From Glutamicibacter sp. MNS18 (GTDB taxonomy: Bacteria > Actinomycetota > Actinomycetes > Actinomycetales > Micrococcaceae), in NCBI RefSeq assembly GCF_026107515.2, contig NZ_JAPCHW010000006.1, positions 186,001 to 250,000 of the forward strand: a DNA stretch of 64,000 bases, given 5' to 3'. Position 1 is the stretch's first letter. Every line of letters starts with the position of its first letter. Below the pieces are notes generated by a model. It did no database searches. It was not told the DNA's origin and worked only from the letters and a program-made list of their open reading frames with translations. Shown one piece after another: positions 16,583 through 25,681 of this stretch. Position numbers and translations under genes: made by a program.

Positions 16583-17887
16583 ATGGGCAGCAATTGGGTT
16601 CCGGCGTTGCGCATCCTGCGCCCCTTCGCCCGTCGGGACTACCGGATCCTGGCCTGCGCCTTGGCGCTGTCGATCCTGGCCCACGGCATGTGGGCGGTGG
16701 CGATGGTCTACCAGGTGCGCCAACTCGGCGGCGGCCCGACACAGTTGTCGATGGTGGCCACCGCCAGCGCGCTGGGGCTGATCCTGCTGGTACTGGCTGG
16801 TGGCATTGCCGCAGATCGTTACTCCTGCCGCAGGATCCTGATCTGGGTGGAAACCGTTTCGGTACTGCTGATGTCCACGACGGCGCTCCTGGCATTAACA
16901 GGAACCCTGCAGCTATGGCACCTGGTGATCACCGGATTCATCTCCGGGGCCGGAGCGGCCTTCTTCTATCCGGCCTACTCGGCCCTGTTGCCTCGGATGC
17001 TGCCCGGCGAGGAGCTCTTAGCCGCCAATGGCGTGGAAGGCACCATGCGCCCGGCCATCCAGACCGCCCTGGGGCCGATGACCGCCGGGGTTATCGTGGC
17101 CTGGATTTCCCCGGCCCACGCGATCGCCGGCGTCGCACTGGCCCACCTGGCCGCCCTGCTGGTGTTGCGGCTGATCTCCCGGCAGCCGGTCTATGACCGC
17201 ATCGAGGGCACCGGGGCCGACCCCAGTCCGGCCACGGCCTTCCAGCAGCTACGGGAAGGGGTGGACTACACGCTGGGGACCCCGTGGCTCTTGTGGACAC
17301 TGATCTTCGCTGTGGTCGCGGTTTTCACGTTTATCGGCCCCTTCGAGGTGCTATTGCCCTTCGAGATCAGTGACCGCCTGGATTCCGATGCCACCGGTTT
17401 CGCGATGGCCCTGGCCGCCTACGGGGTCGGTTGCGCCCTGGGTTCGGTGGCCACGGCCTCCTTCCGGCTGCCGCGGCGCTACTTGACCGTCATGATGGCC
17501 TGTTGGGGACTGGGTTCGCTGCCGCTGGCCTGGGTGGGCGTCGTTCCCGCCCTGTGGTGGCTTTTCCCGTTGCTGTTCATTGTCGGGCTCACCGACGGCA
17601 TCGGGCAGGTCACCTGGGGAACACTGTTGCAGCGCCGGGTGCCGCGCCACCTGCTGGGACGGATCTCGAGCCTGGATTTCTTTGTCTCATTGGCGCTGAT
17701 GCCCGTGTCCATGGCGGTCGCCGGCCCCTTGAGCGAAGTGGTCTCCACCCGGGATATCTTCATTGTCGCCGGACTCGCCTCACCCATCCTGGCCCTGGTG
17801 GCCTGGATTTGCGGCCGGTTCTGGCGCGACGAGCTGGACCATCCCCTGGACCGGTCGCCGGCCCAGTCACTATCCACCCCGGAATAG
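16583..17887 (+). CDS. MFS transporter (probable efflux)
   Basis: A 434-residue major-facilitator protein with about 12 membrane segments. After a short cytoplasmic N-terminus the first helix is ILACALALSILAHGMWAVAM. The loop GGIAADRYSCRRILIWVE matches the MFS 2-3 loop signature, and a central hydrophilic loop (about 195-225) splits the halves. It resembles macrolide- or drug-efflux MFS proteins of actinobacteria. AAGGAG lies 8 nt before the ATG. Upstream repeats suggest repressor control. A small hairpin CCCCGG/CCGGGG overlaps its stop codon. Substrate unknown. Confidence 0.85.
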   Translation: MGSNWVPALRILRPFARRDYRILACALALSILAHGMWAVAMVYQVRQLGGGPTQLSMVATASALGLILLVLAGGIAADRYSCRRILIWVETVSVLLMSTTALLALTGTLQLWHLVITGFISGAGAAFFYPAYSALLPRMLPGEELLAANGVEGTMRPAIQTALGPMTAGVIVAWISPAHAIAGVALAHLAALLVLRLISRQPVYDRIEGTGADPSPATAFQQLREGVDYTLGTPWLLWTLIFAVVAVFTFIGPFEVLLPFEISDRLDSDATGFAMALAAYGVGCALGSVATASFRLPRRYLTVMMACWGLGSLPLAWVGVVPALWWLFPLLFIVGLTDGIGQVTWGTLLQRRVPRHLLGRISSLDFFVSLALMPVSMAVAGPLSEVVSTRDIFIVAGLASPILALVAWICGRFWRDELDHPLDRSPAQSLSTPE

Positions 17888-17960
17888 CCGGGGCGCCGGC
17901 AAATTCCCACCTAAGCGCAGACAAAACCACAAACCTCCACAAAGTTTTCCGGCAGAACAC

Positions 17961-18003
17961 TTGACTATGCCACCGAATCAAACATAAAGTCATACAAACA
18001 AAG
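17961..18003 (+). promoter_or_regulatory. Promoter and candidate FruR operator of the fructose operon
   Basis: TTGACT (17961-17966), 18-nt spacer and TAAAGT (17985-17990) form a good sigma-A-type promoter. Two similar half-sites overlap or follow the -10: CAAACATAAAG (17979-17989) and CAAACAAAG (17995-18003), in direct orientation, 16 nt apart. They are candidate sites for the DeoR-type regulator encoded next. Confidence 0.6.
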
Positions 18004-18047
18004 ATCCATTGTGGGTCATGTCACTGGTCTGCTGGAGGTTTGTTGGC

Positions 18048-18821
18048 ATGTTTGCCGAGGAGAGGCACCGACTCATTTCAGAGTCCCTCGCCGCGCACGG
18101 GAAGGTGAGCGTCGCCGAACTCTCGGAGCGGTTCGACATCACCCGCGAAACCGTGCGCCGCGACCTGGCACAGCTGGAGGCCGCGGGGCTGTTGCGCCGT
18201 GTCCATGGTGGGGCAGTTGGGGCCGATTCGGCCAGCACCCGCGAGGAAAGCCATAGCGCCCGGACCACGATCCACGCGCAGTCCAAACGGGCCATCGCCG
18301 AAGCCGCCTACGCGCTACTACCCACCGAGATGACCTCGGTCATGATCGATGCCGGCACGACCACCGAGATCCTTGCCGAGGAATTGGCCCGGCACCGGAG
18401 CGGCGACTGCCTGGTCATCACGCACGCGTTGCCCATCGCTGCGCGCATCAGCGGCAACCCGCAGCTGTCGCTGGATGTCATCGGGGGACGGATCCGCGGG
18501 TTGACCAACGCGGCCACCGGCGCCGACACGGTGCTGGCTTACAGCCGGTTGCGGGCCGATATCGCCTTTCTGGGGACCAACGCCCTGCACCCCGAGTTCG
18601 GGCTGAGCACCCCCGATCCGCTGGAGGCCAGCGTCAAGGCGGCCATCGCACGCAGTGCGCAGCGGGTTGTGGTGCTGGCCGACGCCTCGAAACACGGGTC
18701 ACTGACACTGGTGCAATTCGCCACCCTGGAACAAATCGACACGCTGGTCACGGAGAAGTTCCCGGACCCGGAACTGGCCGCCGCCCTTGACGCGGCCGAG
18801 GTAGAGGTGGTTGTGGCATGA
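18048..18821 (+). CDS. fruR: DeoR family transcriptional regulator of the fructose PTS operon
   Basis: A 257-residue DeoR-type regulator: N-terminal winged helix with VSVAELSERFDITRETVRRD (about 18-45) and a sugar-phosphate sensor domain with the MIDAGTTTE motif. ATG 18048 is chosen because GGAGG lies 9 nt before it and the HTH then falls at the family-typical position. It is first in the operon and overlaps fruK by 4 nt, so it is autoregulated. By family it should be a repressor relieved by fructose-1-phosphate; this is inferred from operon content. Confidence 0.9.
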   Translation: MFAEERHRLISESLAAHGKVSVAELSERFDITRETVRRDLAQLEAAGLLRRVHGGAVGADSASTREESHSARTTIHAQSKRAIAEAAYALLPTEMTSVMIDAGTTTEILAEELARHRSGDCLVITHALPIAARISGNPQLSLDVIGGRIRGLTNAATGADTVLAYSRLRADIAFLGTNALHPEFGLSTPDPLEASVKAAIARSAQRVVVLADASKHGSLTLVQFATLEQIDTLVTEKFPDPELAAALDAAEVEVVVA

Positions 18822-19777
18822 TCGTCACCCTGACAATGAACCCGTCACTCGACCAGACCGTGGAGCTCAGCCTGCCGTTGGCCCCTGGCGAGGTACAACG
18901 CGCCGCCAGCAGCCACATCCAGGCCGCGGGCAAGGGGGTCAACGTCGCCCGGGCCATCGACCAGGCCGGGCAAGAGGTCCTGGCCGTGTTGCCCGGGGCG
19001 GCGAACGACAAGCTGGTCCAGTCGCTGGCCGCCGACCAGCTGCCCTACCGGGCGGTGTCCATCGAGCAGGCGTTGCGTACCAACATCACCATCACCGACC
19101 CCGACGGCACCACCACCAAGATCAACGAGCCCGGCCCGCAACTCGATGAGCCCACCATCAAACGGATCACCGAAACGGTGCTGGACCTCAGCGCCGGCGC
19201 AGCCTGGCTGGTGCTGGCCGGTTCACTACCCCCGGGGGTCAGTCCCGACTTCTACGCCACCCTGTGTGCCGCGGTACGTGGCGAATACGGGGCAAGGGCA
19301 CCACAGATCGCCGTGGACACCTCCGGCGCCCCGTTGACCAGGCTCTTCGCCTTCGATACGGCCCACCTTCCGGATCTGATCAAACCGAATGCGGAGGAGC
19401 TGACCGAACTGGTGGCCCAGGATTCCGCGGTCGGTTTCGAGCAGTCACCCGGTGAGGCGGCTCAGGCCGCCAACTACCTGGTACAGCGCGGTATCGGTGC
19501 GGTGTTGGCCACCCTCGGTGCCCAGGGCGCGGTGCTGGTCACCGGGCAGGGTGCCTGGCACGCCACCCATGCACCGGTCACCACCCGTTCCACCGTCGGG
19601 GCCGGCGACTCGGCCCTGGCCGGCTACCTGATCAGCGATGTCCGCGGGCAGAGCGCACCACAGCGCCTGGCCCACGCCGTCGCCTACGGGTCGGCCGCCG
19701 TCGCCCTGCCGGGTTCCACCATCCCCTCCCCCGACCACCTCGCCGGTGACGCCGTCAACGTCACGGGCCTGTTCTAG
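18818..19777 (+). CDS. fruK: 1-phosphofructokinase
   Basis: PfkB-family kinase that converts fructose-1-phosphate to fructose-1,6-bisphosphate. 319 residues, with N-terminal TMNPSLDQTVEL, the PfkB signature region AAGKGVNVARAIDQAG, and the C-terminal anion-hole motif TVGAGDSALAGYL containing the catalytic Asp. It overlaps the fruR stop (ATGA) and is followed 17 nt later by fruA, whose product supplies fructose-1-phosphate. Tagatose-6-phosphate kinase is the nearest alternative, but the fruA context decides. Confidence 0.94.
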   Translation: MIVTLTMNPSLDQTVELSLPLAPGEVQRAASSHIQAAGKGVNVARAIDQAGQEVLAVLPGAANDKLVQSLAADQLPYRAVSIEQALRTNITITDPDGTTTKINEPGPQLDEPTIKRITETVLDLSAGAAWLVLAGSLPPGVSPDFYATLCAAVRGEYGARAPQIAVDTSGAPLTRLFAFDTAHLPDLIKPNAEELTELVAQDSAVGFEQSPGEAAQAANYLVQRGIGAVLATLGAQGAVLVTGQGAWHATHAPVTTRSTVGAGDSALAGYLISDVRGQSAPQRLAHAVAYGSAAVALPGSTIPSPDHLAGDAVNVTGLF

Positions 19778-19794
19778 AAGCCAAGGATGCAGTC

Positions 19795-21795
19795 ATGACC
19801 GAACTGATCAACCCCCGGCTCGTCAGCCTGGATACCTCCCTGGGTACGAGCACGTTAGAAGTCATCGACCGGCTGGCCCGGATGGTGGCCGCCGAGGGCC
19901 GCGCCAGCGACGCGGCGGCGTTGGCCGCGGACGCGCGGGCCCGCGAGGAAAAGACCGCCACCGGTGTTCCCGGCGGCATCGCCATCCCGCACTGCCGCTC
20001 CGCCGCGGTGAGCGAACCAACCCTGGTGATGGCCCGGTTGGCCCCACCGGTGGATTTCGGTGCCAAGGACGGACCGGCGGATCTGGTGTTCTTCATCGCG
20101 GCCCCGGACGGGGCGGACAAGGACCATCTCAAACTGCTTTCCAAGCTGGCCCGCGCACTGGTCAAGAAGAGTTTCACCGCCGCGCTGCGCGAGGCGAAGA
20201 GCCCTGAGCAGATCGTCGAGCTGGTCGGGGAGATCCTGGACGACACCCCCAAAGCCGCAGCGGTGCCGGCCGATCCCGCCCCGGCCGCTCCGGCGGCCGC
20301 GGCACCGGCCCGCAAGCGGATCGTTGCGGTCACCGCCTGCCCCACCGGGATCGCCCATACCTACATGGCCGCGGACTCGCTGGCCCAAACGGCTGCCGAA
20401 CTCGATGTGGACTTCGCGGTGGAAACCCAGGGGTCCTCCGGTTCCACGTCCCTGTCCACGGACCAGATCAACGCAGCCGACGCAGTGATCTTCGCGGTGG
20501 ACGTGGATGTACGCGACCGCGGCCGCTTCGCCGGCAAACCGGTCATCCAGGTGCCGGTCAAACGCGGTATCGACGAACCGGCCAAGCTGATCAACGATGC
20601 CATCGCCGCGTCCACCGATCCGAACGCCCGCCGGGTCCCGGCCGCCCGTTCCGAGGAACAGAAGCAGGAACAGTCAGGCAAGAAGGAGTCCTTCGGGGCC
20701 GGGCTGAAACGCGCCCTGCTCACCGGCGTGTCCTACATGATCCCGTTTGTCGCCGGCGGCGGCCTGCTGATCGCGTTGGGCTTCCTGCTCGGCGGCTACG
20801 ACATCACCGACGTAGCCGAGGACATCCTGGGCAGCAACACCCTGTTCAACCTGCCCGAGGGCGGGCTGGGTGCCTACCTGGGTGCGGTGGCCTTCCAAAT
20901 CGGTAATCTGTCCATGGCCTTCCTGGTTCCCGCCCTGGCCGGCTATATCGCCTACGCATATGCCGATCGTCCGGGCATCGCCCCGGGGTTCACCGCCGGT
21001 GCGGTGGCCGGGTTCATGGGGGCCGGGTTCCTGGGCGGTATCATCGGCGGCCTGATCGCCGGGCTGGCCTCCCGTTGGATCACCTCCTGGAATGTGCCCA
21101 AGTGGGCTCGGGGCCTGATGCCGGTGGTCATCGTGCCGCTGCTGGGTTCGATTATCGCCTCCGGGCTGATGTTCCTGTTCCTGGGCGGTCCCATCGCCCA
21201 GTTGACCGAGGCGCTGAACACCTTCCTGTCCTCGATGAGCGGCACCGGGGCTGCCCTGCTGGGGCTGATCCTGGGCCTGATGATGGCCTTCGACCTGGGT
21301 GGACCGGTCAACAAGGTCGCCTACGCCTTCGCCGTGGCCGGGCTCGGTGCCGGGGCGATCGGCAACCAGGCCCCCTGGATGATCATGGCCGCGGTGATGG
21401 CCGCTGGTATGGTGCCGCCGCTGGCGATGGCCCTGGCCACGCTGGTCAGCCCGAAGCTGTTCAGCCCCGCCGAACGGGAGAACGGCAAGGCCGCCTGGCT
21501 GCTGGGTGCCGCGTTCATCTCCGAAGGCGCGATCCCCTTCGCCGCGGCCGACCCGCTGCGCGTCATCCCGGCCTCGATGGTCGGGGCCGGGGTTACCGGC
21601 TCGATGATCATGGCCTTTGAGGTGGTCAGCCAGGCCCCGCACGGCGGGATCTTCGTCTTCTTCGCCATGAACGGCACCTGGCCGATGTTCATCGTTTCGG
21701 TCCTGGTGGGAACCATCGTTTCCGGCCTGCTGGTGGTGGGCCTGAAGAAGTACGCCCGCAAGGGTGCCAAGAGCACGACGGAGGTGGCGGCATGA
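19795..21795 (+). CDS. fruA: PTS fructose transporter subunit IIABC
   Basis: Fused fructose permease that takes up fructose as fructose-1-phosphate. 666 residues in the order EIIA-EIIB-EIIC. EIIA (about 1-150) has phospho-His66 in GGIAIPHCRS; an Ala/Pro linker follows; EIIB (about 174-275) has phospho-Cys182 in TACPTGIAHTYMAADSL; EIIC (about 300-655) has multiple membrane segments, with FVAGGGLLIALGFLLGGYD first. The start lies 17 nt after fruK, and the stop overlaps ptsI by 4 nt. All phosphotransfer residues are present. Confidence 0.96.
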   Translation: MTELINPRLVSLDTSLGTSTLEVIDRLARMVAAEGRASDAAALAADARAREEKTATGVPGGIAIPHCRSAAVSEPTLVMARLAPPVDFGAKDGPADLVFFIAAPDGADKDHLKLLSKLARALVKKSFTAALREAKSPEQIVELVGEILDDTPKAAAVPADPAPAAPAAAAPARKRIVAVTACPTGIAHTYMAADSLAQTAAELDVDFAVETQGSSGSTSLSTDQINAADAVIFAVDVDVRDRGRFAGKPVIQVPVKRGIDEPAKLINDAIAASTDPNARRVPAARSEEQKQEQSGKKESFGAGLKRALLTGVSYMIPFVAGGGLLIALGFLLGGYDITDVAEDILGSNTLFNLPEGGLGAYLGAVAFQIGNLSMAFLVPALAGYIAYAYADRPGIAPGFTAGAVAGFMGAGFLGGIIGGLIAGLASRWITSWNVPKWARGLMPVVIVPLLGSIIASGLMFLFLGGPIAQLTEALNTFLSSMSGTGAALLGLILGLMMAFDLGGPVNKVAYAFAVAGLGAGAIGNQAPWMIMAAVMAAGMVPPLAMALATLVSPKLFSPAERENGKAAWLLGAAFISEGAIPFAAADPLRVIPASMVGAGVTGSMIMAFEVVSQAPHGGIFVFFAMNGTWPMFIVSVLVGTIVSGLLVVGLKKYARKGAKSTTEVAA

Positions 21796-23486
21796 GCCGC
21801 GAAGAGTCCCGAGAATTCCAGGGCGTCGGGGTCAGCGCCGGCCGGGTGATCGGCCCGGTGCGCCGCATGCCCGAACCGCTGGCGGCCCCCGCCGATGGGG
21901 CCCCGTTACCCGAGGGCACCACCGCGGAAAGCGAAGCCGAACGCCTGGGCGAGGCCACCGCCGCAGTGGCCGCCGGGCTCAAGGCCCGCGCCGCCGCGGC
22001 CACCGGGGACGCACAGGCGGTGTTGAAGGCCACCGCGTTGATGGCCGGCGACCGCACCCTGCTCAAATCGGCGATCGCCCTGGTGCAGTCGGGGACCAGC
22101 GCCGAATCGGCGATCTGGGAGGCCGCCGACGCGGTGGCCACCCAGCTCGGTGCGCTGGGCGGATACATGGCCGAACGGGCCACCGACGTGCTCGACGTGC
22201 GCGCCCGCATTGTGGCCCAATTGCGCGGGGTTCCGGCCCCGGGCATCCCGGACTCCGACGAGCCGTTTGTCCTCGCGGCGGTGGACCTGGCCCCGGCCGA
22301 CACCGCAACCCTGGATCCGTCCAAGGTCCTGGCGCTGGTCACCTCCGAAGGCGGTCCGCAGTCGCATACGGCCATCATCGCCCGGTCGCTGGGCCTGCCG
22401 GCCGTCGTGGCGGCCGCGGGCACCGGTTCCCTGGTCGACGGCGAACTACTGTTCGTGGATGGGATCACCGGCCAGGTGGTCCAGAACCCCGGGCCAGCCG
22501 AACGGGACCTGGCCCTGGCCTATACGCAACGCCAGCCGCTACCGGATTTCGACGGCCGGGGACGGCTGGCCGATGGCACCGCGGTGCCGTTGCTGGCCAA
22601 TGTGGGCAGCGGCGTCGACGCACAAGCCGCGGCCGCTGCCGGTGCCGAAGGTGTCGGGTTGCTGCGCACCGAATTCTGTTTCCTCGGTCGGGATGCAGAG
22701 CCCACCGCCGAGGAACAGGTCGAGGCCTACCGTGCGGTGTTCGAGGCCTTCGCCGGGAAGAAGGTGGTGGTGCGCACCCTGGATGCCGGGGCCGACAAGC
22801 CGCTGCCTTTCCTGACCGATACCAGCGAACCGAACCCCGCCCTCGGGGTGCGCGGCTACCGCACCGATGCCACCGTTCCAGGGGTGCTGGCCCGCCAGTT
22901 GGCGGCCATTGCCGAAGCCGCGAAGCAAACCGCGGCCGAGGTGTGGGTCATGGCCCCGATGATCTCCACCCCCGCCGAGGCCGCGGACTTCGATGCCATG
23001 GTCCGTGAAGCCGGACTGTCCACCGCCGGGGTGATGGTGGAGGTGCCCTCCGCGGCCGTGTTGGCCGAGCCGATCCTCGGCGCCTGCGACTTCGCCTCGA
23101 TCGGCACCAACGACCTGACCCAGTACACCATGGCCGCCGACCGCCAATTGGGCACCCTGGCGGCGTTCAACGACCCCTGGCAGCCGGCGGTGCTGCACCT
23201 GGTGCAGGCCACCGTCCGTGGTGCGCAGGCCGCCGGGAACAAACCGGTCGGGGTCTGCGGCGAGGCCGCGGCCGACCCGGCGCTGGCGGTCGTGCTGGTC
23301 GGGCTGGGGGTTGCCACCCTGTCGATGAACAAGCGCGCACTGCCGGCCGTCGCCCGGGTGCTGGGCAGCGTGGATCCGGAGAAGGCGCAGCGCCTCGCCC
23401 GGCTGGCGCTGGGCGCATCGCACGCCGCCGAGGCCCGCAGCCTGGTGCGCGCCGAACTACCCGAACTCGAACTTTTCGGCCTGTAA
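21792..23486 (+). CDS. ptsI: Phosphoenolpyruvate--protein phosphotransferase (Enzyme I)
   Basis: General PTS enzyme that transfers phosphate from PEP to HPr. 564 residues with the phospho-His motif GGPQSHTAIIARSLGLPAVV (His192), the PEP-binding region EGVGLLRTEFCFLGR and ASIGTNDLTQYTMAADRQ, and the C-terminal catalytic Cys in PVGVCGEAAADP. It overlaps fruA (ATGA), showing that the general PTS proteins are encoded with the fructose-specific permease; fructose may be the main PTS sugar of this strain, which is inference. Confidence 0.96.
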   Translation: MSREESREFQGVGVSAGRVIGPVRRMPEPLAAPADGAPLPEGTTAESEAERLGEATAAVAAGLKARAAAATGDAQAVLKATALMAGDRTLLKSAIALVQSGTSAESAIWEAADAVATQLGALGGYMAERATDVLDVRARIVAQLRGVPAPGIPDSDEPFVLAAVDLAPADTATLDPSKVLALVTSEGGPQSHTAIIARSLGLPAVVAAAGTGSLVDGELLFVDGITGQVVQNPGPAERDLALAYTQRQPLPDFDGRGRLADGTAVPLLANVGSGVDAQAAAAAGAEGVGLLRTEFCFLGRDAEPTAEEQVEAYRAVFEAFAGKKVVVRTLDAGADKPLPFLTDTSEPNPALGVRGYRTDATVPGVLARQLAAIAEAAKQTAAEVWVMAPMISTPAEAADFDAMVREAGLSTAGVMVEVPSAAVLAEPILGACDFASIGTNDLTQYTMAADRQLGTLAAFNDPWQPAVLHLVQATVRGAQAAGNKPVGVCGEAAADPALAVVLVGLGVATLSMNKRALPAVARVLGSVDPEKAQRLARLALGASHAAEARSLVRAELPELELFGL

Positions 23487-23520
23487 ACCAACTAATCCGC
23501 CACCAACACTAGGAGTCATC

Positions 23521-23799
23521 ATGGCAGAACGTATCGCAACCATTGCCAGCCGTGTCGGGCTGCACGCCCGCCCGGCAGCCATCTTCGCCGAAGCCGCCGC
23601 CGAGCAGCCGGTGGAAGTCACCATCGCCCTGGAAAACGAACCGGCCGACGAGGCGCTGGACGCCTCCAGCATCCTGTCCCTGATGGGCCTGGGCGCCGAG
23701 TACGGAACCAAGGTCGTGCTGCGTGCCGAAGGTGAAGGCGCGGAACAGGCACTGGAAACCCTGGCGGCCGTGCTGGAAACAGACCACGACGCCGAGTAG
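23521..23799 (+). CDS. ptsH: Phosphocarrier protein HPr
   Basis: Small phosphocarrier between Enzyme I and the EIIA domain of FruA. 92 residues with the active-site motif GLHARPAAIF (His15) and a regulatory-site-like segment DASSILSLMGLG. AGGAGT precedes the ATG by about 7 nt. Last gene of the fructose PTS operon; a nested GC hairpin follows. Actinobacteria generally lack HPr kinase, so regulation at the serine is not expected. Confidence 0.95.
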   Translation: MAERIATIASRVGLHARPAAIFAEAAAEQPVEVTIALENEPADEALDASSILSLMGLGAEYGTKVVLRAEGEGAEQALETLAAVLETDHDAE

Positions 23800-23817
23800 C
23801 CGATCCCTTGACTGCGG

Positions 23818-23859
23818 GCCCGGCGGCTTCGGTGCACCATGCACCGGCACCCGCCGGGC
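23818..23859 (+). terminator. Terminator of the fructose PTS operon
   Basis: Stem GCCCGGCGG (23818-23826) with CCGCCGGGC (23851-23859), enclosing an inner hairpin CGGTGCA/TGCACCG (23830-23846). It begins 18 nt after the ptsH stop. Confidence 0.7.
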
Positions 23860-23942
23860 TTCGCCATGCCCGCGGCTAGGAAGTTGCTGGACGGCGTGCG
23901 TGGCAGTTTCCCATTCGGGAACGAACCACGCACAGTGGAATC

Positions 23943-24731
23943 ATGCGTTCCACGAATCGGCGCCACCATTGCCTGTGGCTGATCCCCGCCTTGCTGCTTC
24001 CGATGCTGGCCGGTTGCGCCAGTAGCGGCTCCGCACCTGCCGCGGACCCGGCATCCGCCACGGAACCGGCCGAGCAGGTCAACTGCCAGCAGGTGGCCTG
24101 CGTCGCGCTCACCTTTGACGACGGACCGGGCCGCTACACCGAGGCACTACTGGATGTACTGGCCGAACACCACGCACCGGCCACCTTCTTCGTCCTGGGC
24201 AAGAACGTGGGCAACCATCCGCAGACCGTGCAGCGCATGGTGGACGAGGGACACCAGGTCGGCAGCCACAGCTACGACCACCAGGACATCACCACACTGA
24301 CCCGCGAGGGGATCGAGCACGAGGTGCAGTGGACCGATGAGGCCGTGGAACAGGCCGCGGGGGTTACCCCCACGGTCTTCCGCCCTCCCTATGGTGCCAA
24401 CGGCGCGGTCTACAACAGGTTGATCCCCACCCCCTTGCTACTCTGGGATGTCGACACCCTGGATTGGTCGCACCATGACCCGCAGAAGACCGTGGACATC
24501 ACCCGTGAAGAGGTCAAACCCGGTTCGGTGGTCCTCTTGCATGACATCCACGAAACCTCGCTCCAGGCGGTTCCGGAGCTGGTGGACATGCTGCAGGCCG
24601 AGGGCTACACGTTGGTCACGGTGGATGAGCTCTTCGCCCATAGCGACTTCGAACCGGGCGCAGTGTATTCGAGTCTGGAAACCGGAGCGCAGGCCACACC
24701 CCGGGATTCCTCCGCCGATGCCGGGGATTAG
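23943..24731 (+). CDS. Polysaccharide deacetylase (NodB domain) lipoprotein, copy 2
   Basis: Paralogue of the gene at 15619. 262 residues: lipoprotein signal with MLAGC (Cys25), a short Ala/Pro spacer, then NodB motifs TFDDGPG (Asp59-Asp60), SHSYDH (metal His109 and His113), RPPYGANG, LWDVDTLDWSHHDP and LLHDIHETSLQAVPEL. The catalytic core is nearly the same as copy 1; the spacer is shorter. It probably acts on cell-wall amino sugars outside the membrane. No clear Shine-Dalgarno precedes ATG 23943. Convergent with the SRPBCC gene 11 nt away. Confidence 0.91.
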   Translation: MRSTNRRHHCLWLIPALLLPMLAGCASSGSAPAADPASATEPAEQVNCQQVACVALTFDDGPGRYTEALLDVLAEHHAPATFFVLGKNVGNHPQTVQRMVDEGHQVGSHSYDHQDITTLTREGIEHEVQWTDEAVEQAAGVTPTVFRPPYGANGAVYNRLIPTPLLLWDVDTLDWSHHDPQKTVDITREEVKPGSVVLLHDIHETSLQAVPELVDMLQAEGYTLVTVDELFAHSDFEPGAVYSSLETGAQATPRDSSADAGD

Positions 24732-24742
24732 CAGGCCCGGGG

Positions 24743-25174
24743 TTATGGCGCCTTCTGCGCATACTCCTTGAGTCGGGCCAGCATGGGTTCATCGATCACG
24801 CGTACCTGTTCGGCCAGCTGTTCGCACTCGGCGACCGACAGGTCGGGGTCGATGATGGATACCTGCACGATGACCTGTGTGTCGGCGCCCTTGTCGCTCA
24901 GATCGAAACGGTAGGACAGGCTGTCCGAGTCCTCGGCCGTATGCAACACCAATGCGGCTTGCTCGATGAGGTCGTGGATCACGAACTGCCGGGTATACTT
25001 CTCGGTCCGGTAGTCCAGGATCGTCCCTACCCGCGGCGGGTCCTCATTGGGCTCCATGTAGGTGACCTGGGGCATCCACAGGTTGGCCGACCCCCAGTCC
25101 GTCAGCAGCTCCCAGACCCTGCGAACCGGCAGGTGGATGATCTCCACGCTTTCGAAAACGGTGAACTGGCTCAT
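24743..25174 (-). CDS. SRPBCC family protein (START/polyketide cyclase-like)
   Basis: A 143-residue single-domain protein of the SRPBCC (Bet v1-like) fold, which binds hydrophobic ligands. Seen: N-terminal VFESVEIIHLPVRRVWELLT with the usual W..L..W pattern (DWGSANLWMP) and a C-terminal long helix (VRVIDEPMLARLKEYAQKA). No enzyme motif is recognisable and neighbours give no hint. It is transcribed alone; a perfect palindromic terminator separates it from the upstream gene. Confidence 0.8.
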   Translation of the reverse strand: MSQFTVFESVEIIHLPVRRVWELLTDWGSANLWMPQVTYMEPNEDPPRVGTILDYRTEKYTRQFVIHDLIEQAALVLHTAEDSDSLSYRFDLSDKGADTQVIVQVSIIDPDLSVAECEQLAEQVRVIDEPMLARLKEYAQKAP

Positions 25175-25258
25175 ATGCGCATCGTGCCACCTGCGCGACC
25201 GGTTGGGAATACCCGAATGGTAATTCCCAAGCCAGAACGGTGGGTTCCATAGGGAAAA

Positions 25259-25282
25259 GGCCCCGGATCATGATCCGGGGCC
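25259..25282 (-). terminator. Palindromic terminator after the acidic hypothetical gene
   Basis: Perfect palindrome with 12-nt arms GGCCCCGGATCA and TGATCCGGGGCC. On the minus strand it is followed by TTTT, so it should end transcription of the gene at 25310-25681; it could act in both directions. Confidence 0.75.
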
Positions 25283-25309
25283 TTCCTTGACGGCATTGGT
25301 GCGGCCGGT

Positions 25310-25681
25310 TTACCAGTCTTCTTCCTCGTCGTCAGCCTCGGAGATACCCAGTTCGGGTTCCTGCTCTGCATCGAAGTTGTTCCATGCCTCGGTGAAGTCG
25401 GCAATCGCATCCAACTCGTCCAGTTGATCCGAGTCGAGCACTTCCTGGGCTTCGGGCATGTTCAGGATCGTGGTGACGGCGTGGAAAGGATGACGCTCGA
25501 AATAATCCAGCGGGGTCACATCCGGGTTGAAGGTCAGGTCCTCGGTTTCGGCAAAAAGCTCGATGTACTTGTCCACCGCCGATTCCAGCCGGGACAAGTT
25601 GATGCCGGTCAGGGACTCGTTGTAGATCTCCGCAGTGGCATCCGCCCACTGTTCAATGAGCTCCGCGCCCATCTGTGCCAT
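25310..25681 (-). CDS. Acidic hypothetical protein
   Basis: A 123-residue protein that I do not recognise. It is predicted to be soluble and mostly helical (MAQMGAELIEQWADATAEIY at the N-terminus), with an increasingly acidic C-terminus ending ADDEEEDW. No Cys, no membrane segment and no signal peptide. GGAGT lies 5 nt before the ATG, codon use is host-like and a strong terminator follows, so the gene is real. Neighbours are unrelated single genes, so no function is proposed. Confidence 0.75.
   Translation of the reverse strand: MAQMGAELIEQWADATAEIYNESLTGINLSRLESAVDKYIELFAETEDLTFNPDVTPLDYFERHPFHAVTTILNMPEAQEVLDSDQLDELDAIADFTEAWNNFDAEQEPELGISEADDEEEDW

Noticed and set aside
21764-23008. A long plus-strand frame (about 414 codons) overlapping ptsI in another frame
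   Set aside because: Arg/Gly-rich translation typical of a shifted high-GC frame; ptsI in the other frame has all active-site motifs.
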